64,000 nucleotides of DNA from Microcaldota archaeon (GTDB lineage Archaea > Micrarchaeota > Micrarchaeia > Anstonellales > Bilamarchaeaceae). Shown piece after piece: positions 47,245-58,290 of this stretch (within the stretch, counting starts at the first letter, position 1; each line of letters begins with the position of its first letter). The stretch spans positions 1-64,000 of the forward strand of contig JAKEGJ010000024.1 of NCBI GenBank assembly GCA_022627495.1, in the 5' to 3' direction. The translations under genes and the position numbers were made by a program. The notes beneath the pieces are model-generated. The model saw nothing but the letters and a program-made list of their open reading frames with translations, made no database searches and had not been told where the DNA came from.

Positions 47245-48363
47245 TCACTCGGCTTTCTTTGGAAGCAGGCCCATCCTCAATACCCAAAGGTATGAGCCCA
47301 CGGTCGCAACTATGGTCGAGCCGAGGAGCAGGGCCAGGTACCAGCCCTGGTCCGCCGGGGTGAGCGCGAAGGCCGAGCTGCCAAGGGCGGTCGCTATGGT
47401 GTTCGGGACGAGGAACGCCGTTCCGAGAACGGTAAGGTAGGCGACCAGGAGAGCGAGCTTGTTGTTCAGTATCTGCAGCTGGTTGTTGTAGATGCTTTGC
47501 ATGACTTCAAGGCCGCTTGCCAGCACCTCGCTCATGTGCTCGGCCAGGCCGATCTGGTTGTTGACCTCTACGACAAGGCCGTGAAGGCGCGTGAGGAGCT
47601 TGGGGTCGTCAGTAAGTATTTCCGGGTCACCGTACCGGAGAGTGTTCAGCACGTCGACAGTCTCCCACAGGGCGTTGAGGTATGTAATCAGCGCGTGCTT
47701 CATCAGGTGGATGTCTTTCCCTATCTCTTCCCTGGGCGTTTTCACGTCTGAAAGCTTTGCGCTCAGCTTGTCCGAGTTCTCCTCGATTTCACGGAGATGG
47801 TCGAAGTTCCGCGCATTGTTCTCGTCGATTATGCGCACGAGTATGTGGGTCAGCTTGTCCTTGCTGGGAAGGGTCGGCTTTATCTTTCGCATGAAAATCT
47901 TCGCGTAGCGCCTGAGCCTGAAAAAGCGCTTCACTTCCGTGGTGTGTATGGTGGCGACGAGGCCGTTGCGCAGAAGGAGGAGCAGGTACTCGACTTTGAC
48001 GTCGAATCCGTTCACGATGATGGCCGGGATGAGGACGCCCATCTCGTCGTCCAAATCCTCGTAGCCGGAGCGCTTGTTTTTGAGGAGGGTGGATACGAGC
48101 GAGTCGCTGAAGCCGAGCGCGGAGGCTATCGCAGGGCTCTCGCCGGCCAAATCCTCCACGATGTAGTCGACCCATGCGACGGAGCAGGATTCCGCGCGGG
48201 AGAGGAAATCCCTGACGTCCCGGGACTCCATCTCTTCGGTGCGCCCGTCTTTCTGCTGGGCTACGCAGAAGCCTTTTTCTTCGAGTGATAGGATTATTCT
48301 TTCGTCACCATGCTTCCGCCGCATCTTGTGGAGCAGGTCTTTGTTAAGGGGCATCGGATGCAC
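47245..48363 (-). CDS. CorA-like (MIT family) membrane protein
   Basis: Cytoplasmic helical domain plus two C-terminal TMs; VPNTIATALG where CorA normally has GMN. Confidence 0.8.
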   Translation of the reverse strand: MHPMPLNKDLLHKMRRKHGDERIILSLEEKGFCVAQQKDGRTEEMESRDVRDFLSRAESCSVAWVDYIVEDLAGESPAIASALGFSDSLVSTLLKNKRSGYEDLDDEMGVLIPAIIVNGFDVKVEYLLLLLRNGLVATIHTTEVKRFFRLRRYAKIFMRKIKPTLPSKDKLTHILVRIIDENNARNFDHLREIEENSDKLSAKLSDVKTPREEIGKDIHLMKHALITYLNALWETVDVLNTLRYGDPEILTDDPKLLTRLHGLVVEVNNQIGLAEHMSEVLASGLEVMQSIYNNQLQILNNKLALLVAYLTVLGTAFLVPNTIATALGSSAFALTPADQGWYLALLLGSTIVATVGSYLWVLRMGLLPKKAE

Positions 48364-48442
48364 CTCGGCGGCCCGTCTGGAATCTGGCTGCCGCCAATAC
48401 TCCGCATTCGGATATTTAAAAATGTGCCGGTCGGAGGCGGCG

Positions 48443-49693
48443 CTATCCCCGCGGTTTCGTTTTAGGATGCTTGTGCTTCGTATGCTCAGCCCGGCCCGGC
48501 GGCATGGGGAATCGCTTTTCGTTGTCTTCGAGGGCCGCTATCCCGGGAAGCGTCTGGCCGCACATATATTCTATAAGCGCCTTACCGGAAAGGCTCACAT
48601 AGCTGAAGTTCTTCTTGTCGATGTTGAACCGCTCGATTGCTGACACCGTATGGCCCCCGCCCAGTAGCGAGAACGAATCGGATTTTGCGACCGACTCGAG
48701 AAGGGCGCGGGTGCCGTGGGAAAAGTCATCGAGCTCGTAGACGCCAGCCGGCCCGTTCATGACTACGTAATGCGAGTTGCTGATCGCTTCCCTGTAGCGC
48801 TCAATCGTCTTGGAGCCGATGTCCCAGATCTGCCCTTTGAGTATGCTTTTGGAGTCGACCTCGTGCCGCTTCATGTCGATGGAAAGCCCCACATCGACCG
48901 GAAGGACAATCTTGCCGTCGAACTGCTCCAGGAGCGACTTCGCCTCGGGCACCTTCCCCATCAGGCCCGAATCCTCAAGGTACGCCATCGAATCGCCCAC
49001 GCGGTGCCCGCTGGCATACAGGAAAAGGACGGAGAGCGCGCCGCCGACTAAGACCTCCCGGGCCCTTCCGTCTGCGAGCCACTTCTTCATGACCGCAAAC
49101 GAGTCTTCGACCTTCGAGCCGCCGAAAATGAATGTCACGTCATTCCCATGGCGGACCTTGTCCACCGCTTCGATTTCCGCGGCAAGGACATCTCCGGCAA
49201 AGCACGGGATGTGGCGTGAGAACCCGACGATGCTCGAATGCCTCCGGTGTGCCACGGACAGCGCATCCAGGACGTAATAGTCGGCTATGGGGGCGATATG
49301 GAACACCAGCTCCCCTTCGCCGACAGGGTGCTCGGTCTCGCATTTGAGGTGGCGGACGTTGTCGAGGACAAGTATCTGCCCGTCTTTGAGGGATTCGATG
49401 GCCCGGTGTGCGCGCTCTCCGATGACGTCGTCTACGTAAATCACGTCGCGCTTGAGAAGCCCGTGCAGTATCCGGGTGTGCTCTTCAAGGCTTGTGAAAT
49501 CCTCGCGGCCCCGGCGGCCCTGGTGCGAAAGCACAATGACGCGGGCGCCCCGGTCGCTCAGTTCGCCTATTGTGGAAGAATGCGCCCGGATGCGCGTGTC
49601 TCCGATCAGCTTGCCATCCTTCACCGGGCAGTTGAAATCCGCCCGGACCAGGACTTTCTTCCCTTTGACTTCGTAATCAGCTATCTTCCTCAT
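48443..49693 (-). CDS. pgk: Phosphoglycerate kinase
   Basis: VLVRADFNCPVKDGKLIGDTRI, VLSHQGR, FSLLGGGHTVSAIE; overlaps topA. Confidence 0.95.
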   Translation of the reverse strand: MRKIADYEVKGKKVLVRADFNCPVKDGKLIGDTRIRAHSSTIGELSDRGARVIVLSHQGRRGREDFTSLEEHTRILHGLLKRDVIYVDDVIGERAHRAIESLKDGQILVLDNVRHLKCETEHPVGEGELVFHIAPIADYYVLDALSVAHRRHSSIVGFSRHIPCFAGDVLAAEIEAVDKVRHGNDVTFIFGGSKVEDSFAVMKKWLADGRAREVLVGGALSVLFLYASGHRVGDSMAYLEDSGLMGKVPEAKSLLEQFDGKIVLPVDVGLSIDMKRHEVDSKSILKGQIWDIGSKTIERYREAISNSHYVVMNGPAGVYELDDFSHGTRALLESVAKSDSFSLLGGGHTVSAIERFNIDKKNFSYVSLSGKALIEYMCGQTLPGIAALEDNEKRFPMPPGRAEHTKHKHPKTKPRG

Positions 49694-51773
49694 CGGCATC
49701 ACCTTTGGCTTTTGGCGCCTTGGTGGCCTTCGCCTCGCTTTCCTCTGCCGCGGCGCCGCGCTTCTTCCAGCTCGCTTTAGACGGGCAATTCGGGTCTATG
49801 CACATCGTATATCGTGTCCTAGCCTTTTTAACATTTATAGTGGGCTTGCCGCAGGACGGGCAGGCCTTCGCCCCGGGGGAAACGCTTGATTTCGGCGGAA
49901 GCGGGTATGCGTTCCTGCAATTAGGATACCCTGAGCAGCCGATGAACTGCCGGCCGTCCCTCATCCTGATGATGCGCAGCTGCGAGCCGCACTTTTCGCA
50001 TGGCCCAAGGAGGTTCTCGCGCGCCTGCGTGAGCTTCAGCGCGTCCGCCAGCTCGGCGCCGATTTTCGCCTCGTTCGACTTCCACTTGTCGAGTATCTGC
50101 GTGAGGATTTCCCGGCTTTCCTTGATGACCGCATCCTTGTCCAGCTTGCCGTCTGCTATCTGCTCCATCTCGTCCTCCATCTTCCGAGTCAGGTTCTCGT
50201 CGAGGATTTCCGGGGCGTACTTGCGGAGCACGTCCGTTACCTTGATGCCGAAATCGCTCACCTCGATGGACTTGGCGCCGGAGGCGTAGCCCCGTTTCAG
50301 CAGCGTGTCGACAATCACGGAGCGCGTGGCCTTGGTCCCGAGGTGGCGCTTCTCCAGCTCGGAGATGATGGATGCCTGGGTGTAGCGTTTCGGGGGTTTC
50401 GTCTCCTTCTTCGTCTTCTTCTTGGATTTCGCGTCCACGGACTCGTCCTTCCGGAACGGAGGGAGCTCGACGTCTTCTGGCGTGTAGTATTTCCCGTAGA
50501 ACTCGGTCCACCCCTTCTCGATAAGCCTGCTTCCGGATGCCGCGTAGGTCTCGCCGCCGCAGTCTGCCTCTATGCGGTTGCGCTGGCGCTTGGCCAGGGG
50601 GGCGAATGCCGCGAGGAAGCGCCGGACGATTAGGTCGTAGAGGTTCTTTTCCGGACCGGCCACCGAGCCTTTCTGGCCGGTCGGGTGGATTGCAGGGTGA
50701 GCCGGGTCCTCCTTCTTGCCCTGGACGGGCTTGAACCACCCCATCTCCGCGATTTTCTTTGCGAGCGGGGCGTAGTCCGGATTCGCAGCGAGTGCGGATA
50801 TGATGGGGGGCAGCTTGATTGTCGGCGGAAGCTGCTGGGACGACGTCCTCGGGTATGTAATCAGCGATGCCTCGTAGAGATTCTGCGCCAGCTCTAGCGT
50901 GCGCGAGGGGGGGTAGCCGAAAAGCCGGAACGCCTCCACCTGCAGGCTGGTCAAATCGAAATTCGGCTGGGCTGGGACTTCCTGCTCCTTCACTTCGACA
51001 AGAGAGACGAACCCCTTATCTTTGGTCTTCTCGAGGGCGGCCGATGCCTTCTGCTCATCAAGGAACCTGCCCGACTTGTGCAGGAACTCGACGTCCTTTA
51101 TGTGGACGGAGAGCTCCCAGTATGGCGTTGGGACGAAAGCGCGGATGTCCTTCTCCAGATCGGACAACAGCATGAGGCCGGGACCCTGGACGCGGCCGAT
51201 TGAGAGCACGCGGTATCCGTGCGCCTTGTGCAGCGCCCCCATCAGGGCGCGGCTGAGGTTTATTCCGTAGAACCAGTCCACGATGTGGCGCGTTTCGCCG
51301 GCAAAGCAGTTGTTGTAGTCGAACTCGCTGCGCCCGTCGTACGCGGTGGAGAGGTCCTCCTTGGTAAGGGCGGAGAACTTCATCCTCTTCCCCTCGCGGA
51401 TGGTTGTGGCGAACCGGAACACGTTGTACGCGATGGTGCTGCCCTCTATGTCGTAGTCGCACGCCGAGACGAACACGTCCGCCTTCTTGCCCAGCTTCTG
51501 GAGCAGCTCCACGTATCCCTTGGTGTATGCCGCGCCCTTGGATGCCGTGTATGAGGGCACCCATTCGATGTCGAAGACCGGGTATGTGCGCGTGCGCTCC
51601 CGCTCGACCAGCGTATACACATGGCCTACGGCGGGGGCGACGGTGATTTCCCGACCGTCCCGGGTGGTTTCGTAATATGACACGCCATTGTGGCCTTTCT
51701 TCTCCACCTTATCGCCAATGGCCATGGCGATTTTCTCAGCTACCCGTGGTTTTTCTGCAACAATGAGCTCCAT
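49677..51773 (-). CDS. topA: DNA topoisomerase I (type IA)
   Basis: MELIVAEKPRVAEKIA; SACDYDIEGS; SLITYPRTSSQQLP; C-terminal Zn ribbons. Confidence 0.96.
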   Translation of the reverse strand: MELIVAEKPRVAEKIAMAIGDKVEKKGHNGVSYYETTRDGREITVAPAVGHVYTLVERERTRTYPVFDIEWVPSYTASKGAAYTKGYVELLQKLGKKADVFVSACDYDIEGSTIAYNVFRFATTIREGKRMKFSALTKEDLSTAYDGRSEFDYNNCFAGETRHIVDWFYGINLSRALMGALHKAHGYRVLSIGRVQGPGLMLLSDLEKDIRAFVPTPYWELSVHIKDVEFLHKSGRFLDEQKASAALEKTKDKGFVSLVEVKEQEVPAQPNFDLTSLQVEAFRLFGYPPSRTLELAQNLYEASLITYPRTSSQQLPPTIKLPPIISALAANPDYAPLAKKIAEMGWFKPVQGKKEDPAHPAIHPTGQKGSVAGPEKNLYDLIVRRFLAAFAPLAKRQRNRIEADCGGETYAASGSRLIEKGWTEFYGKYYTPEDVELPPFRKDESVDAKSKKKTKKETKPPKRYTQASIISELEKRHLGTKATRSVIVDTLLKRGYASGAKSIEVSDFGIKVTDVLRKYAPEILDENLTRKMEDEMEQIADGKLDKDAVIKESREILTQILDKWKSNEAKIGAELADALKLTQARENLLGPCEKCGSQLRIIRMRDGRQFIGCSGYPNCRNAYPLPPKSSVSPGAKACPSCGKPTINVKKARTRYTMCIDPNCPSKASWKKRGAAAEESEAKATKAPKAKGDADEEDS

Positions 51774-51957
51774 AGAAATCTGATTTCTCACTTGAAATCG
51801 CAAGGAATATATATGTAACTGGGACGTTGTCGCAGAAAGCGTCCAATCGTAACTGGGCGCATCTATCAGGCCAATGTTGTATACATGCCATCCCAAATCT
51901 CCGGATGTGTGGAAAAAGAAATGAAGCGCCCAAAATGGGCGTACGAAAAAGAAAAAA

Positions 51958-53442
51958 CTACTTGCAGTACCATTCCCCGGTCACGGGGTCCTGGACCCAC
52001 TGGTTCCCGGTCTCCTCGCACGTCTGCTGGTTCAACACAGGGACGAAGCCAGTCGTGCCTTCATATATGTTGTCGTTCGTGACCGACCTGTCCTCGCCAA
52101 TCCCGACAATCGAGCTCAACCCGAAATTCTTCGTTATATCATTGTTGTTCGGAAACTCGAGGCTAGTGAAATTCAGCACGAGGCTCGGGCCGCAGGGGTA
52201 CTTGTAGGGCAGTGGGCTGATGGGAGAGTACGAGAGCGCATTGGTGCTTCCCCGGAAGTCGTTGAAGCCGACAGAGTTGTCCGCATACCCTGGCTGAGAG
52301 GTTGTTCCACGCCACCCCATCGTTTGGTAATAGGTGCTGGGTGCGTTAATTCCGTCCTGGAAATGGCATGCGCTGACAACGTTGTAGCATGGAACCGCGT
52401 TGCCGGTCGGGCAGAGATTCGGCGGGGTCGGCATATACGCCGCGGGTATAGAAACCTCGACCTGGTTGTGCACGATTTTGCTGTTCTTCACCGGCAGGAA
52501 GAATAGGTAGTACGGTCCGGGGGGTACGGGACATGCGGTGCCGGCGGCAACAACGCCGTTCCCATAATATATACCCACGCGCTCCCTTGCCCATGTGCCG
52601 GCCAGCACATCGGTCGCATATATCTTGTTGAAGCCTATGAAATTGCCTTCGCATTCGCCGTTATTGTTGCTGCCGACATATATTCCCCTTTCCGTCGGAA
52701 AGTTCGAGATTGGCGCGAACAAGCCTTGGATGGTGTTGTGCGTGGCGGCGCAGAAGCTGCATCCTGAGAAAGAAATGGCCTGCTGTGCCCGGTAGATTGT
52801 CAGATGGCTGACGGTGAGGTTCTTCGCCCCCTGCGCGAACACGCCCAGCGCGAATGGCTTGAGGCCCTGCCAGTTGTTTCCGTCGATTACGAAGTTGCTT
52901 ATCGTCGTCCCGTCGGCCTTGTTCCTCGGCGGTTGGATAAGGGTTGGAGGTTGCCCGGGGACCTGTTGCGTCGTGAAATTGCCGCTCGGCGCTATGAAAA
53001 ATGCTGCTTCATTCGCCGTCGATGTCGCCATGACGCCGCGGTTGATGACCGTACCTTCGCTTCCGATTATGTTGAGGCTTTTCTTTCCGCCCGGCATCTT
53101 CACCGAGTCTGCAGGCCAGCGGTTCCCGCCCAATACCGCGCCCTGGTAATAGCCAGGCAGCACCATTATAGTATCTCCGTCGCTGGCATAATCGACCGCA
53201 TACTGTATAGTCGCGAACGGCTGTTCATAAGTGCCAGGATTCGCATCGCTGCCATACGGGGGCATGTTCACATAATATGTTTTCGGCTCGAATGACTGCG
53301 CCCTTGCGACGCCGCCCAATCCAAGACCCGTGATTGCAGCTGCCCCGCCGATCATTCCGGCCGTGCGCAGGAACTGCCCGCGTGACATGGACGAATTAAT
53401 CTCTGACATTCCGTTTCCATTACTTCTGTTCGACACAGTCAT
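51958..53442 (-). CDS. Secreted right-handed beta-helix protein with Tat-like signal
   Basis: MSRGQFLRTAGMIGGAAAITGLGLGGVARAQ; GTYEQPFATIQYAVDYASDGDTIMVLPGYYQ. Confidence 0.85.
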   Translation of the reverse strand: MTVSNRSNGNGMSEINSSMSRGQFLRTAGMIGGAAAITGLGLGGVARAQSFEPKTYYVNMPPYGSDANPGTYEQPFATIQYAVDYASDGDTIMVLPGYYQGAVLGGNRWPADSVKMPGGKKSLNIIGSEGTVINRGVMATSTANEAAFFIAPSGNFTTQQVPGQPPTLIQPPRNKADGTTISNFVIDGNNWQGLKPFALGVFAQGAKNLTVSHLTIYRAQQAISFSGCSFCAATHNTIQGLFAPISNFPTERGIYVGSNNNGECEGNFIGFNKIYATDVLAGTWARERVGIYYGNGVVAAGTACPVPPGPYYLFFLPVKNSKIVHNQVEVSIPAAYMPTPPNLCPTGNAVPCYNVVSACHFQDGINAPSTYYQTMGWRGTTSQPGYADNSVGFNDFRGSTNALSYSPISPLPYKYPCGPSLVLNFTSLEFPNNNDITKNFGLSSIVGIGEDRSVTNDNIYEGTTGFVPVLNQQTCEETGNQWVQDPVTGEWYCK

Positions 53443-53618
53443 AATTTCACCTTCTAGGATGGGGTGGCTATCGCCCCGGATTGGATTATATCTCCTGCGC
53501 GGTTTATAAATAGGGATGGTGCGGACAGGCGGCAGATAATGAAGGGAGATAGAATGCACGACGGAGGGGATATCATGAAGCGCACGGATATCATCAAAGA
53601 ATGGATAGGATTATGGAT

Positions 53619-54845
53619 TCAATCGTAGCTCAGAGCCTCGACAGGGTCCATCTTGGCCGCGCGCCAGGAAGGGATGATGCCCGCAAGCACCCCGGTGCCT
53701 ATCGAGAAGATGAAGACGAATGCGATTATCCGGAGGCGCAAAAACACGGGTATCGCGAAGAGGTACACAAGCAGCTCGAGCGTCAGGTAGCCCAGCGCCA
53801 GGCCGATTATGCCGCCTGCAAGCCCGATTATCGCGCTTTCGATTAGGAAAAGCATCAGGATGTCGTTCCTTGTCGCACCGACAGACTTGAGGATGCCGAT
53901 TTCCCGGATTCGCTCAAGGACGTTCATGAACATCGTGTTCGCGATGCCTATCGCCCCCACGACCGACGCAATCAGCGTGACGGCTCCGAGGACCAGCTGG
54001 ATGCTCACGAGTATGGTCCCGACGATTTCGGATATCTGGGCGGATGTGATGACCGTGAAGTCCTTGTCGTCCACCCTGACGCGGTGGTTCGCGGCGAGCT
54101 TGTGCTCGATTGTGTCCTTTATATCCTCCGGATTGTAGCCCGAGTCCGCCTGTATCATGATGGTCCCGACCTCGTCTTCCAGGAACTGGCCGCGGAAGAG
54201 GTCCCTTGCGTCATCGAACGTCACGTATATCTGGGCATCGTCGGCGGATGAAAGTGACGTGCCAATTAGCTTCTGCACCCCCACGACACGGAAGTTCCTG
54301 CCGTTCATCTGCACGATGCTTCCGGGCTCGATTTTGTCTTTTCCGAAGAGCTTGTTCGCCGCGTCGTTGCCGAAAAAGGCCACGTTGCGTTCCCCGTTCC
54401 GGAACACGCGGCCGGATTCCACCTCTATGTACGTGGGGTACATGTCGAACATCTCGTCGTCCACGCCTATTATGAACCCGGTGATGTTCTTCCCCTTGAA
54501 AGACAGGCTCGCACGCCCGAATATCCCGCGGGTGACGGCCTTGACGCCGGGGATGCCCTGGATGTCGTCCACGTCGGCCTGCCTGAGCTTCCCGCTGGTC
54601 GTCATAAGCCCCCCGCTCCCTCCCGAGAAGGCGGATTCGAGGCTCGATATCGGATATACGAACATCATGTCTGCGCCGAAGGACGACATCTGGGTATTGA
54701 TGTCCCGGTTGAAGCCCTCGCTCACTGAGAGGATGACCACGATTGCTATCACGCCTACGACCATGCCCAGGATGGTGAGCCAGCTGCGCAGGCTGCGCCG
54801 AATCAGGTTGTTGAACGAGTATTTCGTCGCTTCCGGCAGGTTCAT
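53619..54845 (-). CDS. ABC transporter permease (MacB/FtsX-like)
   Basis: FNNLIRRSLRSWLTILGMVVGVIAIVVILSVSEG; IGIANTMFMNVLERIREIGILKSVGATRNDI. Confidence 0.93.
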   Translation of the reverse strand: MNLPEATKYSFNNLIRRSLRSWLTILGMVVGVIAIVVILSVSEGFNRDINTQMSSFGADMMFVYPISSLESAFSGGSGGLMTTSGKLRQADVDDIQGIPGVKAVTRGIFGRASLSFKGKNITGFIIGVDDEMFDMYPTYIEVESGRVFRNGERNVAFFGNDAANKLFGKDKIEPGSIVQMNGRNFRVVGVQKLIGTSLSSADDAQIYVTFDDARDLFRGQFLEDEVGTIMIQADSGYNPEDIKDTIEHKLAANHRVRVDDKDFTVITSAQISEIVGTILVSIQLVLGAVTLIASVVGAIGIANTMFMNVLERIREIGILKSVGATRNDILMLFLIESAIIGLAGGIIGLALGYLTLELLVYLFAIPVFLRLRIIAFVFIFSIGTGVLAGIIPSWRAAKMDPVEALSYD

Positions 54846-56057
54846 CTACTCATACCTCAGCGCTTCTATCGGGTCAATCCGGGCAGCGTCGATTGCCGGC
54901 TTTGTTCCGGAAATCAATCCCAGGGTTATTGAGAACGCTATCGAACCCCCGATCACAAGTGGGTCGAACACGAATGTCAGGTTGAAAAATATGATAAGAG
55001 CGTAGGCTATCCCCACGGCCGCCAGAAGCCCGAGTATGCCCCCTGCGAACCCGAGCATGGCGGATTCGACGATGAAAAGGTTTCGGATTTGCTCGGTCGA
55101 TGCGCCGATGGCTTTCATCGTGCCGATTTCCCTTCGGCGCTCCAGGACGCTCATGAACATGGTGTTCATGATGCCGATGCCGCCTACGATGAGCGAGATG
55201 GAGGCGATTGCGCTAAGGAAAAGCGTGAGCAGGTCGAACACAGTGTTGAAGCGGTCGTTGATGAACTTGGGGGTTATCACCGTGAAGTCCTTCGTATCGT
55301 TCGTCACCCGGTGCGACGCCATCATCTGGTCGGTTATCCATTCCGCATCCGCCTCCACGTCGCTCCCCTCCTTGAGGGTCAGCCGGATGGCGGAAATCTC
55401 GCCCGGAAGCAGGCTGTTGTTGAAAAGCTCGCGCGCGTCGTCAACTGGTATGAAAACGACGCTGTCCATAGGGGCGAAAGAGTTGCCGGTCTCCTTGAGG
55501 AGGCCCAGGACCTTGAATTTTTTTCCGGATATGAACAGGCTGGATTGCGTCTGCACGTCATCCTCGAAGCCGGTTGCGATGTCATGGCCAAGGCCGGCGA
55601 CAGCGCGGTCGGAAGATTCCAGGAACCTGCCCGATTCCATCTCGACTGGAACCGTGTCGTCGAACACGCCTGCCTCGATTCCGTAGACGGTCCCGCTTAT
55701 TGACTCGTTCTTGAATGTCAGCGTGGCCTGCGAAGCGATGACCTTCGTTATACTCGCAATGTTCGGGAGGCGCTTGATTCGCTCATAGTCCTTTTCGAAG
55801 AGCTTGCCTTTCGTGGGCATGAACTGGGAGGAGCCCGGCCCCCCGCCCCCGCTGGCGCTTGCAGGCGAGATGATTATCGTCCGTGGCCCGAAATCCTCAA
55901 GCTGCTTGAGTATGTCGGCTTTGAGCCCCTGAACCAGGCCCACAAGCAGGATGACCGATGAGATTCCGACGACTATCCCCAGGACGGTCAGGACTGTCCG
56001 GAGCTTGTGGTGCCCGAGGTAGTCCATGCTGTAATTGACCATCTCTCCCAGGTTCAT
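54846..56057 (-). CDS. ABC transporter permease (MacB/FtsX-like)
   Basis: LGHHKLRTVLTVLGIVVGISSVILLVGLVQG; GIGIMNTMFMSVLERRREIGTMKAIGAS. Confidence 0.93.
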   Translation of the reverse strand: MNLGEMVNYSMDYLGHHKLRTVLTVLGIVVGISSVILLVGLVQGLKADILKQLEDFGPRTIIISPASASGGGGPGSSQFMPTKGKLFEKDYERIKRLPNIASITKVIASQATLTFKNESISGTVYGIEAGVFDDTVPVEMESGRFLESSDRAVAGLGHDIATGFEDDVQTQSSLFISGKKFKVLGLLKETGNSFAPMDSVVFIPVDDARELFNNSLLPGEISAIRLTLKEGSDVEADAEWITDQMMASHRVTNDTKDFTVITPKFINDRFNTVFDLLTLFLSAIASISLIVGGIGIMNTMFMSVLERRREIGTMKAIGASTEQIRNLFIVESAMLGFAGGILGLLAAVGIAYALIIFFNLTFVFDPLVIGGSIAFSITLGLISGTKPAIDAARIDPIEALRYE

Positions 56058-56137
56058 TGCGCACCCCGCCGCCGGCTGGCCCGGGGGGGCTTACGGGCCC
56101 CGACGGATGCCGGCAAAATCCAGAAGGCTACCTCGCA

Positions 56138-57607
56138 TCACCCGCCATTGGTATTCTTCTTCCTGAGGAAGAGGAACCATACCGCGATTGCGAGCACGAC
56201 GATTCCGCCCACTATCGGAAGCGGGCTGCCATCGGCCGCAGGCGGGCTGTAGACATTCACGTTCTGTGTCACGGTCTTGCTTTTCCACTCTCCGGACTGG
56301 TCGCGGTAGTTGATTGTGACCTTGACAGGCGCGGAGCCTTCAGAGGTTGCATTCACAGCCATAAGGAACTGCACGGTCGAGAAATCATCGTTCTGCAGGC
56401 TCCCGATGTACTGCTTCTCGGAAATGTCCATTGAGCGGAAGGCCGGCGATTGGAGGGAAACGTCCACATTGTCTATGCGGTAGGAACCGAGGTTTGAGAC
56501 CAGCACGGAGATTGTGTGCTCCGAGCCCAGCGTCAGGGGCAGCGGCTTCGCTTCCAGGTAGACGCCCACATCGGCGTCTGAGGTTATTGTTATCGGAAGC
56601 TGCCTCGCCTCAAGCTTCTGCACGTCCCTCTCTATATAGCTGATTTCGGCGTTCACGGGGTTGACTCCGGGGGGAAGCTCAGCAAATGCCACAACGGAGG
56701 CCGAGGCGCTCTGGCCGGGGGCGAGGTTGCCGAATTTCATCTCTCCCGAGTCCTTTAAGCGGAGCGCGTCATCCGGGAATGACAGGCGGACGTCCTTGAG
56801 GGGCTCTGCCCCTTCGTTGCGCACCGTGAAGGTGAGGTTGCTCTCCATTTTCGTGATGATGGCGCTGGTCTGGTCGAATTTCAGGTCCAGCTTCTCGTTA
56901 CGGACGGTCATGCGCAGGGTGGAGTTGTCGAGGCCGCCCATGCCAAGCTCGTCCTGGTATTCGAAAATGAATGCCACGTCAGTCGGGCCGTCTGCCGCGC
57001 CACGCGAATCAAGGGTTATTTCGAGGGATTTGCTGCTGTTGCCGGCAAGCTCCCCGATGTATAACACATCCGAACCGGATATGGACACCGGGCCGGATGC
57101 GCTGAGCTTGAGGTTCTTGGCCGGGCCGCCGTTGTTGCTCACAGTCAGCACGACATCATCTATGCCCGAGAGGACGCTGTCGTCCACCGAGATGGAGAGG
57201 TCCGGCTCTTTGACCACGGTAATGGGGACAGACACTGTGTTGACGGTCGCCAGGGACGTGCCGCCGGACTGCTTGTAGCCGCTGAAGACCACGTTCAGCA
57301 GGTATATGCCCGGCCGCGCGTCGTCCCTTACCCGGAACGGGATGGAGACGATGGCCGTGCCACCCGCGTCGATATCGGACATCTTCGGGGCGCTTGTGAC
57401 CGCGATTTCGGGCGGGTTCTCGATGGACATTGTTATCGAGGTCACCCTCTCGGAGCCGATGGGGTTCGAGACAGTAACAGTGACGATACCGGGCTCGTTG
57501 GGCTCGTATTGCGTTTTTGACACGGTATATGCGTCCACGGAAAGCCCGGCGAAAGCGACGCCGAACGCCAATAGCATTGCAAATATCATCTTCGAGTTCA
57601 TGTTCAC
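56138..57607 (-). CDS. CARDB/S-layer-like secreted protein with C-terminal TM
   Basis: Signal peptide, repeated beta-sandwich [12 protein letters not shown] / [16 protein letters not shown]-terminal [24 protein letters not shown]. Confidence 0.85.
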   Translation of the reverse strand: MNMNSKMIFAMLLAFGVAFAGLSVDAYTVSKTQYEPNEPGIVTVTVSNPIGSERVTSITMSIENPPEIAVTSAPKMSDIDAGGTAIVSIPFRVRDDARPGIYLLNVVFSGYKQSGGTSLATVNTVSVPITVVKEPDLSISVDDSVLSGIDDVVLTVSNNGGPAKNLKLSASGPVSISGSDVLYIGELAGNSSKSLEITLDSRGAADGPTDVAFIFEYQDELGMGGLDNSTLRMTVRNEKLDLKFDQTSAIITKMESNLTFTVRNEGAEPLKDVRLSFPDDALRLKDSGEMKFGNLAPGQSASASVVAFAELPPGVNPVNAEISYIERDVQKLEARQLPITITSDADVGVYLEAKPLPLTLGSEHTISVLVSNLGSYRIDNVDVSLQSPAFRSMDISEKQYIGSLQNDDFSTVQFLMAVNATSEGSAPVKVTINYRDQSGEWKSKTVTQNVNVYSPPAADGSPLPIVGGIVVLAIAVWFLFLRKKNTNGG

Positions 57608-58290
57608 ACCTTCTCAATCATTCCATCCTTGATTCTCACGACCCGGTCCGTAACGTTCGTGATATACTGGTCGTGCGTAATGATTACGACTGTCCTTCCC
57701 TGCCCGTGCAGGCTTTTAAGGAGCATGAGGATTTCGTGCCCGGTCTTTGAGTCCAGGTTCCCCGTGGGCTCGTCCGCGAGGATGAGCTCGGGCTCGTTCA
57801 CAAGGGCGCGGGCGATTGCCACCCTCTGCCGCTGGCCCCCCGAAAGCTCGTTCGGATGGTGGTCCAGCCGCTCGCCCAGGCCGACCTGCCGCAGAAGCTC
57901 GGCCGCCCTCTCCCGCCTGCCCGCGCATGCGCCGCGGCAGAGCATCAGGGGCAGCTCGACATTCTCCAGCGCCGTCAGGCTCGGTATCAGGTTGAATGTC
58001 TGGAATATGAAGCCGATTTTCAGGCCGCGGACGCGCGCCTGCTCGTCTTCGCCCATCCTGCTGGTGTCTATCCCGTCGATATACCGCTTTCCCGAGGTCG
58101 GGCTGTCGAGGATGCCTATCATGTGCAGGAGCGTGGATTTGCCGGAGCCGCTGGGCCCCAGGATGGAGACGAATTCTCCCTTCTTTATCGTGAGGTCGAC
58201 GCCCCGCAGCGCTTCGACAGTGACGCCCTTCCCCATAGGGTATATTTTCCGGATTTTCTCAAGGCGTATGATATCGTTCCCCGCGCTCAT
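57604..58290 (-). CDS. ABC transporter ATP-binding protein
   Basis: [46 protein letters not shown] overlaps on both sides. Confidence 0.95.
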   Translation of the reverse strand: MSAGNDIIRLEKIRKIYPMGKGVTVEALRGVDLTIKKGEFVSILGPSGSGKSTLLHMIGILDSPTSGKRYIDGIDTSRMGEDEQARVRGLKIGFIFQTFNLIPSLTALENVELPLMLCRGACAGRRERAAELLRQVGLGERLDHHPNELSGGQRQRVAIARALVNEPELILADEPTGNLDSKTGHEILMLLKSLHGQGRTVVIITHDQYITNVTDRVVRIKDGMIEKV

